Assembly (NCBI GenBank): GCA_027625915.1
Contig: JANTQA010000026.1
Location: forward strand, 4,154,001 to 4,218,000
Reading direction: 5' to 3'
Source: Anaeramoeba flamelloides
Lineage: Eukaryota; Metamonada; Anaeramoebidae
DNA length: 64,000 nt
Shown: positions 55,675 through 64,000 of the stretch, piece after piece
Layout: each line of letters opens with the position of its first letter
How positions within the stretch are numbered: position 1 is the first letter of the stretch
Made by a program: the position numbers and the translations under genes
The notes under the pieces: model-generated
The model's input: the letters and a program-made list of their open reading frames with translations, nothing else
Told to the model about the DNA's origin: nothing
The model's database searches: none

Positions 55675-56112
55675 TAGAATAAATTTCAAAAACAACAATT
55701 AAAAACAAAAAAACACTCTTAAAAAAAAAAAAACAACAATTATTTACAAAAACAATTCAAACATTTTTCAAAAACACAAATTAAAAACCAAACACGGATT
55801 ATTTAACATACTATAATCTATTTAATTTACTTTTCTCAATTTGAAATAACTTGAAAATCAAAAGTGTTGTCAATTAAAAAAAGTGAACAAAATGTTTGTT
55901 CTCTTATTATAAGGAAAGAAACTTCAAATAATCATTTTTTTAATATTTTCCATCTTCATATTTTTGGTTGATTTGGAATTTTTAACATATACTCAAAATT
56001 GTAAAAGTGCTCCAAAGAATTTATTCTAAATCCTAAAACCATAGTATTAAAACAACAATAAATTTAGCCATTTTTTCTCGTTCGATTTTTTTTCCTGAGA
56101 ACATAAATCTTG

Positions 56113-57075
56113 ATGAACCGAAACATCGATTTAATTTCAGAAAAAGATCACTTCAATCCTTTACTTGATCCTTTGAAACCAAAAATTACAATTGAGGAAT
56201 TTGACGACGAAGGTACAAACTTTCCTTCAATTGGACGTTTTTTATTTTGTTGAATTTCTAACGAATACTTTTAAATTTTTTTTTTTTTTTTTTTTTTTCA
56301 ATCAATGTCCTTCTTCTTTATCAAAGTCCAGTCAAGATGTAAAATGATTAGGTTGCATTCAGAGAACCTGAAAAACGTTGTAAAGGATGCAATACATTCA
56401 GAACTTAACAAGCTATCATTATCTGTAAAAATGATGAAGGTTGGTGAGTTGTTGGATAAATATCAAGGAAAGCTTTATTTACCAGAGCTTGAAAACAAAT
56501 CCGGTTTGAAAAACAGTTCTTCTCAATTGGTTGAAGGTATTGGCGAAAAATCAAATAGAGTGGATAGAGAAAATGAAGTAGAAATAGAACTGATCGATGA
56601 AAATAAAAAAAAAAATGAAAAACAAAATAAAAAGAAAAAAATCAAAAAATATCAAAGGAAAAAAAAAATTTCTTCCAAAGAAAATTCAATTTTAAATCTT
56701 GACAACAATTCCAATTTACACAAAAACGAACAACAACAGCAACGAGTCATTGCTAAACTTTTGGCTTGCAACAAATCAAAAAATTTCAAAACGTATAATT
56801 CACGAAGAGTTCCCTTTTTCAAAAAGAATCAAAAACAAAACAATCACTTTACAAGAAAAAAAACAAAAAAGAAAAACAAAAACAAAACGAAAATGAAGAA
56901 GGAACAAGATAAAATATTACAAAAACACAATTCTATAAAAAATCAAAATGAATTTTCAATAAAAAGGCCTTATGATCATGACTTAAAAATTTCTGATCTA
57001 ATCAAGTCACGTGTAGATCATTTTCGGAGCCAATTAACAAAGCAAAATGAAAAAAAAAAAATCAAAAAAAACTGA
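56113..57075 (+). CDS. Borealin-like chromosomal passenger protein
   Basis: Exon 1 is 56113..56212 and exon 2 is 56327..57075. The intron is 114 bp, phase 1 (GGTACAAA..CAAAG), and the join gives 282 residues. The N-terminal region reads ITIEEFDDE|VQSRCKMIRLH, SENLKNVVKDAIHSELNKLS and MMKVGELLDKY. This follows the Nbl1/Borealin N-terminal pattern: FD.EV..R...IR..SE.L...I..EL..LP..V..M.V.EF...Y. That helix packs with INCENP and survivin in the Aurora B complex at centromeres and the midzone. The remaining about 200 residues are K/N/Q-rich and highly basic, ending KISDLIKSRVDHFRSQL then a K-rich tail. Human Borealin is 280 residues with a basic middle, so length fits. The match rests on one helical region; a different coiled-coil protein is possible. 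Confidence 0.55.
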
Positions 57076-57188
57076 TAAAAAAAAATTAACAATTTGAAAT
57101 TTTTATTTTTTAGGTTTTTTTATTTTTTTTTAGAGTCCAATTTCAAAAACAATGCCTTAATTTTCAAAATTTTCTGATTTATTGTTAA

Positions 57189-57415
57189 AGCCCTAATCAC
57201 AATCTAAAAGCAAAAAATGTCCATTTTTTTTTGTAATTGTTTTTCAAAAACTCCCAGAACAAAATGTTGCCTGAAATGTAAAAATGATTACCATTCAAAC
57301 CTAGCCAAATACTTGGTTCAAAACTATTACTTGTATATATTCCAAAAAAGTTAATTTTAAAAAAATAAAAAAAAAAACAATAGACATTTTTTGCTTTTAT
57401 CCTTTGATTAGGGCT
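57189..57415. mobile_element. MITE family M6 with AGCCCTAATC ends and TTAA duplication
   Basis: 227 bp. The left end AGCCCTAATCACAATCTAAA, then AGCAAAAAATGTC, is the inverse of the right end GACATTTTTTGCTTTTATCC, TTTGATTAGGGCT. TTAA flanks both sides (57185-57188, 57416-57419). A diverged copy lies at about 60905-61140. Confidence 0.82.
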
Positions 57416-57419
57416 TTAA

Positions 57420-60079
57420 GGATTAAATAATATAAAAAATACATTTAATCTGGAAAAGACCAGATTTTGAAGTCATTAAAAATGTGTAATGCAATTCAAT
57501 GAGTGAATTCTAAACTAGACACAATCATTAGAAGTGTTTGAAACTTTTTTTAGTTTTCTCAAAAGAAAAAGGATATAAAAATATAAAATGTTTAGAAAAA
57601 AAAATGTAGAAAAAAAAAAAAAATAGATGTTGAAAAAATGAAGATATTAAAAATAAGCCATATAGAAAACTTGGGATTATTTGATCCAGGTAAATTTATA
57701 TTTAAGAGTTTAGAAATTATTTAGTTATGAGCAAATAAATGTGATTTGGAGAAAAAAATGTCTCAAAAAACTCGAATAAAATTCATTATTTATTTTTCAT
57801 TTTTTGTTTATTATTACAAATTACAATATTTTCTATCTAGTTTTTCCTTTTGTATTTTTTTCCTTTGAAATATACAAAATTCCATTAGTACATTGTACTA
57901 AATTCTAAATTTTATTTCTTTGGTTCATAGATATTTACAAAGTATGTATATTTTTATTTTATATTTCATCAAAAAAATACTTAGTGTGTGAAGATATAGT
58001 AGTAAATTGGTAATATTAAATGAAGAGAAATATTAATAATTATTTATACAAACAATTATTATTTATATTTCGAAATAAATTCATTAAAATATATTGAAAA
58101 AATGAAAAAAATATACTTTTTTTGGAGAAAATAAAATGGAACTAATTTAAATAAAAAAATGGGAAATAAAAGAAATACATAAATGATTTTTAAAACAATA
58201 AAGTTTATTTATTTTAAGGTTTTCCCTTATATTTGTAAACTTTTATCAAGATTCATCCTCTTTGGGAAACAATTTTTATGAACAAAAAGAAAAAATAATT
58301 CCCAATTTTTAGCTCATTCAAATATTATATAAAATCGGATCAGAAATAAGAAATATAATTTATTTGAAGTAATTTATTAAGAAAAAACAAATATTAATAT
58401 TATTATAAAAAATTTATAAATGTTAAATATCGATAGGAAGTGGGTTCATGATAGTTATATTACGAATAAGTATAATAAAAAGATTTTAACTAATCTGTAA
58501 AAAAGGTGGAACAGGGATAAAAGTTAAAGATGTGTAATCAATTGGAAACAGAAGTGAAAATGAATATTAAGATCAATTAATAAAAGAATAAATAAAGATA
58601 ATATGAACAATTCAACACCAATAACAGTTTTTTTTAATTCTATCCTTTGGTAGGGTTTTTTCGTTAATTGATCAATTATTAAAAATTTGTTCAAAAAATT
58701 AGTAATTTTTACGATATACAAAAACACACTAACAATTTCGATACGAAGTTAGATTTAATATATATTTGTTGGTTTTATTAAAAATAATAGTAGGTATCAT
58801 TATTAAAGTTAATTGATTTCTTCTATTTATTAATTTTACTTTTCAGTATCAATAATTTTACCATTGAAAACTTGTATTGAACTTTTTTTAAACAACAAAC
58901 TAAATTTATCATTCCTGTATAAAGATGAGTTATATTATATCAATATTGTTATTATTTGGTTTTTGAGAAATAGTATTTATTAGATGATAGAGTCTAGTAA
59001 CTTAGTATGGTGATTATACAAACATGACTTTACTTTTTTTTTTTAACATAAAAAATTTTTGGTTCATTTTAAAAAATGTTAACCAAAGTTGTTAATCTTG
59101 CCTTTTTAGTACCATTTTATTTTTTTTTAGAAAATTAATAAAACAATTTTTTTTCAGTAAGATCCCAAAAAGAATCATTTAGAACTTATAGTATATTTTT
59201 AGATAATTTTGAAAACTATTTGTAATGATTTTTTTAAAAAAAAAAATGTTAAAGCCATATTCTTACTAATTCCATAAACGTATTAAAGGAATAATAACCA
59301 CTCTTTCTTTTTTTCGAAACCTAATAAACCCTCCTTTCTGGAAAATTCAATTAAAAATGATAAATAAATCAGAGATTCAACTTTTGGAAAAAGAATATAT
59401 ATTAAAAAAGCTTGATGTGTGGTTATTTCATATTTTTTTTAGTAAAAACTTGATATTTTCTTTATTTTTTCAAGTTTAAAATTAAAGAAATTTTAATAAA
59501 GCAAGTTATTTTTTCAAATATCTTTCTTTTCGGAAATTTATTTCTTTTTTTTTTTTTGGATAAAATTATTGTAATATTAATCTTCTTTCAAACATTAATA
59601 ATAATTAACTAAATAATTGGGTATTTGAGTTGTATAAAATTTTTCTTCTACTTTTTTCATCAGTATTTGGTAATAATTCTTAAATTTTAATATATCAAGT
59701 AAGAATACTTTTCGGGATATCGGGTATGTATTTACAATGTAAATTTTTTATATAAACTGTATTTAGTGTTGTATATCAAAAAATACCAGATTTAAGTACA
59801 AAAATATGGAAATTGAAATAATAATTAAAGTTATTGTTTTCAAAGAAATATCGCAAATAATGATTTTTTTTTGTGTCTTGTATACCCTTCAATGTGTATA
59901 AGTTGGTATTGTTACTGGGATATTAGGATATATAGTTTTAATTAAGATAATTATTAATTTGTTTTAATTGATATTTATTTCATATAATTCATATGATGCA
60001 AATTATGTTGATTGATTTAAAAATATATAAAAAGCTGATAAATAATAATAAATTATATTAATATTATTTTTTTATTTAA
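57420..60079. other. Long intergenic stretch, nothing recognised
   Basis: Very AT-rich, with no coding frame above chance. The frame at 58524-58727 lacks any domain. Confidence 0.4.
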
Positions 60080-60655
60080 ATAGTCCAGTTTTATTGAATA
60101 ACAGGAAAATGGTCCATTGGTGTAATTTTAGCCTTTTTTCTAAAATAAATTTTTAAATTTTTAGATCAGATCATTTTTTCTAATTTTTTCAAGTGCTTTT
60201 TTTTTTTTTTTTTTTGATTATTTGAAATTTTTTTCTTTTTTTTTATTCTTTCTATTCTTTTTTTTATTTTTTCAAAAAGTTCAATTCAAAATAAAAATGT
60301 TTAAGACTCCAAATTAACTGTAAAAAATAAATCTTTTATCTTTTTTTTTAAAATAAATATATTTACACTTTGAAAATAATATAGTTTACAATTTTAATTA
60401 CTTTTAGATATTGAATAATTTTGCTTAAGATTTCTAATCAAAGTGACCCATTTAATTTTTTAAACATTTTACTTTTTTTCTAAATTTATTTTTTGATGGG
60501 TATTTATTTTATGAATATCAACTCTGTGATGAAGTAAATAATATAGTCATTTCAAAACAATCATATATTGGCTGATTCTAAAAAAAAAAAAAAAAAGAAT
60601 TAATTTTTCATTTTGGGGTGGATACTCCTTTAGTGAAATGGAGTTTGTATTTTGA
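60080..60655. repeat. Dispersed repeat R1, copy 2
   Basis: Partner of 1735-2290. The GGTGGATACTCC edge at about 60615-60626 resembles the ends of 51341-52711. Confidence 0.5.
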
Positions 60656-60904
60656 TATTTGACTTGTTACAATATACTAAAGTAATAAGTTCTTCTTTGA
60701 GTTATAATTTATAAAATAATCAAATTAAATTTTTTTATTTTTGCTGAAAAAAAAATAAAATAACAGAAAATTATCAAACCAAACAATTAAATAAAAAATT
60801 TATTCCTTTATAACTTTTTAAAAATCTATTAAATTCAAAATTTTAGAAAAAAGGAAAAGAATTATTACAACCATTATTTGAGGGTTTGAACTAGGATTTC
60901 ATTA

Positions 60905-61140
60905 TTTTTTTTCAGGTTGAAATCTCTGAACAAATATAAAAGCAAAAAATGTATATTATTTTTTTTCAATTAACGTATTTGATAACCCAATGAAAAAGGG
61001 TTGCATGGGGTGTAATAACGATTACTATTCAAATCTAGCCAAATCCTTGGTTCAAGACTATTACTTAAATAAATTCCAAAAAAGTTAATTGAAAAAAAAT
61101 GACAAAAAACAAGAGACATTTTTTGCTTGTATATTGGTAC
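60905..61140. mobile_element. MITE family M6, degraded copy
   Basis: It shares AAAAGCAAAAAATGT at the left, TCAAATCTAGCCAAATCCTT and ATTCCAAAAAAGTTAATT inside, and GACATTTTTTGCTT at the right with 57189-57415. The terminal AGCCCTAATC is not preserved. Confidence 0.6.
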
Positions 61141-61673
61141 TAATACTTTAGAATAATAAAGGAAATTTTTTTTTAATCTTGTATATTTTGTGTGTTGTGT
61201 TATTTCAAAATATAGTGATTAGTTTTTAAAATAAATTTTTCTTGATTTTATTGATTGATAATAAAATTTCTTTCTTCTTCGAAAAAATTAATTTTTTTAG
61301 AAATAATAAGAAAATATTTTGAATTTTGTACTTTTCAAAAATATTTGAAAATGGATCAAACTTTTAAAATTAATAATTTGTTTTGAAAAGGGGTATTTAG
61401 GGTATATCTAGTTAAAGTAATCCTCTTTTACCTTATTTTTCATTTTCAAGATTTGATAAATAAAAAAATTATCTATTTTGTTATTGAATTTATTTGGAGA
61501 ATATTTTTTTTATCTTTACTAACCATATCATTAATCTTTTAATGACAAAAATTGATCTTCTTTTATGTTGTAGAATATAAAAAAAATAAATTATCCTCAT
61601 TACCTTAAATTTCTTCTTGTGAAAATTCATTTTTTCTTTTTCTCCCAAAATCAAATTTTTTTATTTATTTCAA

Positions 61674-61982
61674 ATGGTTCTCATTTTATTAATTGGTGAC
61701 ATTCATATCCCACAAAGATCCTTTGGAATCCCAGAACAATTTAAAAAATTACTTGTTCCTGGTAAAATTAAGCATGTTTTGTGTACTGGAAACCTTACAT
61801 CAAAAGAATCTTTGGAATATCTGAAAACACTTGCAAGTGAAGTGCATGTCGTAAAGGGTAATTTTGATGATGAAGTAAGTCATTTTCGATCCAAAATTTT
61901 CTATTCTTTCTTCGTTGGGGATTTTAGTAAAGGATCAATTCACATCCACTTTACAAAATAATTTTCTTTTCTTCTTCTTTTT

Positions 61983-62032
<50 letters not shown>

Positions 62033-62460
62033 CCATCACAAACGCAACCCAAACAATGCCAATTGAATGTTAATATTTGTGCACTAAATAATAGAACTTA
62101 AATTTTCCAGAAACCAAAACTATCCAATTAGAAAATTTCAAATTTGGTTTATGCCATGGTCATCAAATAGTACCATGGGGAGATCAAAAGTCACTTCAGG
62201 TCTTACAACGAAAAATGGATGTTGACATCCTTGTTACAGGCCACACACACGAATTCACTGCCTTTCAATTGGAAAACAAGTTATTTATCAATCCAGGTAC
62301 AGTGACAGGTGCATATTCTGGTTTTAATGACGAAATTGAACCTTCTTTTGTTCTTATGGATGTTAAAGGAAGCAAGATTATTACCTATGTTTATCAATTA
62401 AAAGATGGTGATGTTTCTGTTGAAAAAATTACTTATACCAAACCATCAGAAAATGATTAA
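61674..62460 (+). CDS. VPS29: Retromer subunit VPS29
   Basis: Exon 1 starts at ATG 61674 and ends at about 61874. The last exon is 62111..62460. Exon 1 reads MVLILLIGDIHIPQRSFGIP, EQFKKLLVPGKIKHVLCTGN and HVVKGNFDDE. Human VPS29 has GDLHIPHR, KFKKLLVPGKIQHILCTGN and GDFDE at these places. The last exon reads ENFKFGLCHGHQIVPWGDQK, MDVDILVTGHTHEF, INPGTVTGAY and SFVLMD, ending DVSVEKITYTKP, again matching the family to its end. Metallophosphoesterase-fold residues D, H, N, HGH and GHTH are present. VPS29 scaffolds the retromer that recycles cargo from endosomes. The splice is odd: the donor GTAAGT gives phase 0, but the acceptor at 62109-62110 needs phase 1, and the NLNYP-equivalent residues are missing. 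The gene identity is certain; the exact join is not. Confidence 0.93.
61984..62032 (+). repeat. 49-base T run in the VPS29 intron
   Basis: An uninterrupted T homopolymer within the intron, prone to length error in sequencing. Confidence 0.9.
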
Positions 62461-62917
62461 AAATAAAATTTTCCTTGACTAAAATTTCAAACTATTAAAA
62501 TAAGAAAATCGAACAAATAAAAAATAACGTTTTACTTCTTCAACTTTATTTTTTTTTAAATGTCTTTCGACTTAATTTTTTTTTATCAAAATTAATTAAA
62601 AAATCAATCAAATCATAAAATTTCTAAAATCAAGATTTGTTATATTTTATTTAATCACAGGTAATTTCATTTCTGAATTTTCTCTTTTCTAATTTTATAA
62701 AATCTCATTTCAAAAAGTCAAAGACTTTTATACAAAATTATTCATGTTTTAAAATTTTTTTGGAATTTATTTCCTTTTGTTCAGATATAATTTGGTTAAT
62801 TACAATTTAAACTCTTTTTAATTTTGGTGTTACAGCCGTTTAAAAATGTGAAGACTTTTTGAAAAACTTTTATCAAGTTTTCTATTCTATCAAAGTGAAA
62901 ACTATTTCAGAATTAAA
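62461..62917. other. VPS29 3' flank, nothing recognised
   Basis: AT-rich sequence without a gene. Confidence 0.4.
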
Positions 62918-63065
62918 ACTTTTTGAAAGTTCCCTATTTTAATAAAGTGGAGTGTCAGCCTTTAAATACGGTTTAGAGTAGGGGGTCTAAAAAAAAAGTA
63001 ATTTATAAAAAAAAAAAAGTTCCAACTTTATTAAAATAGAAAACTTTAAAAAAGTTTTAATTCTT
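62918..63065. repeat. Inverted repeat of about 45 bp
   Basis: AATTAAAACTTTTTGAAAGT, then CCCTATTTTAATAAAGT, is mirrored at 63018-63065 with few differences. The loop holds TACGGTTTAGAGTAGGGGGT. A related direct copy (ATCAAGTTTTCTATTCTATC) lies just upstream, so this may be a composite MITE end. Confidence 0.6.
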
Positions 63066-64000
63066 ACAAAATCATAAAAAAAAAAAGTACTTACTTTTTT
63101 AAAATGACTGTATCCAAGAAACCATTTTAATTAAGGCAATATCAATTTTTTTCTATTGTAAAATGTTTCAAGTCTCGATCAAATGTTTAATGAAAAAAAT
63201 GAGAAAATTTTTGATATATTTATTCAAATAGTTATTTGTGTTTTTGAAGAAAAAATTCTTATCAAATGATCCGTAAATTTAAATACAAAAAAATGGTTAA
63301 TGAAGAAAAAATAATATTATTAAAAGGTTTGGAATAGTTGGTTTAGACGTGTTCAAATGATTGTTTAGTTATATATAAAATAAACTCTATTTCAGTCAAA
63401 GTTGCCCAACATTTTTTTCAAATAGCAATTATTTTATATAAATGATATTGGAAGAAAAAATAAGAAATAAGTAGAACGATATATATATCAAAGAATTGTT
63501 GATATATGTCCTTAATAAAATTAAGGACTATTTTTTTATGATTAATATTTTTCGAAATCTAAGTTTTATACTTAATTCAATTAACCACTGGGATAAATTT
63601 TTTTAGAATAAAAACACTCAACTTTTGAATATCAAAATTATTTTTTGAAATTACTATGCACTTTTTTATTTTTTTTTTGAAAAATTGGGGTTGAGAAAAG
63701 TTTGAAATTAAAGAATAAGTTAATATATTAAATTAGAATGCTTTTTCCAGAGATTTTATCCTTTTAGTTTAACTTTTTTTTAATTTTACCATTTAAAACT
63801 AAAAAAAACATTTGAGGACCAAATTAGTGCCTTTTGTGTAAAGAAAATTCCCATAATTTAGAATTTGTTTTAGTAAATGAGTTAAAACAAGATACTGAAT
63901 CTAAAAATATACATAATTTCAAGTGTGAATTCAATGATTTTGGCAAAAAATGTTTTCAAGAAAAAGTTAAATTGAAACTTTATTTATTTTTATTTTTTCA
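63066..64000. other. Right edge, nothing recognised
   Basis: AT-rich sequence with no gene or repeat partner seen. Confidence 0.4.

Noticed and set aside
1-64000. tRNA, rRNA and telomere repeats
   Set aside because: I looked for T-loop (GGTTCAAATCC-like) and telomeric words and found no convincing cloverleaf or tandem array.

Overview
This is a very AT-rich nuclear window from a eukaryotic protist. Intergenic DNA is long and rich in homopolymers. Introns are GT..AG, mostly 59-210 bp, and all three standard stops are used. Proteins carry long K/E/N/Q-rich low-complexity stretches. I infer a free-living amoeboid or anaeramoebid-like protist, but no gene here fixes the lineage. A nuclear NuoE-type protein with a good organellar presequence implies a mitochondrion or a related organelle.

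Twelve host genes can be supported. In order they are: a C2-domain protein cut by the left edge (188-852 +); the oligosaccharyltransferase subunit TMEM258/OST5 (4241-4480 -); an E2F/DP-like winged-helix factor in at least three exons (8800-10795 -); an unrecognised two-exon gene (13065-13990 -); peptidyl-tRNA hydrolase 2 (17446-18150 -); acidic ribosomal protein P2 (21393-21734 -); the 24 kDa NADH dehydrogenase subunit (28428-29365 -); a small membrane protein (32210-32473 +); a Dbf4-type zinc-finger protein (36365-37014 +); a Sec7-domain ARF-GEF in three exons spread over 9.6 kb (41609-51212 +); a Borealin-like protein (56113-57075 +); and retromer VPS29 (61674-62460 +). Most are housekeeping genes. 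They do not form a pathway, though DBF4, Borealin and the DP-like factor all touch the cell cycle.

The space between and inside genes is full of mobile DNA. There is a decayed DD34E Tc1-type transposon with its own intron (48683-50453) and two internally deleted relatives (2357-2871, 31390-31595). A 5'-truncated LINE is flanked by a 21-bp target duplication (24543-26123), and two LINE scraps lie elsewhere. At least eight families of short inverted-repeat elements are present, several bounded by TA or TTAA. Two large foldback elements have arms of roughly 1 kb (14451-17000, 22111-28223).

The most unusual structure is a set of modular palindrome arrays (6866-7030, 10975-11415, 35683-36232, 45070-46260). 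They are built from a few recurring hairpin modules joined by short words such as GTTAG and GGCACTCTACGGCACTTGAC. Two of the four touch LINE 3' sequence. The largest lies in an 8.56-kb intron of the Sec7 gene, which also holds the Tc1 element and several MITEs.

Exon joins were inferred by hand from splice-site sequence, phase and protein-family continuity. Repeat boundaries were judged by eye and may be off by tens of bases where marked approximate.
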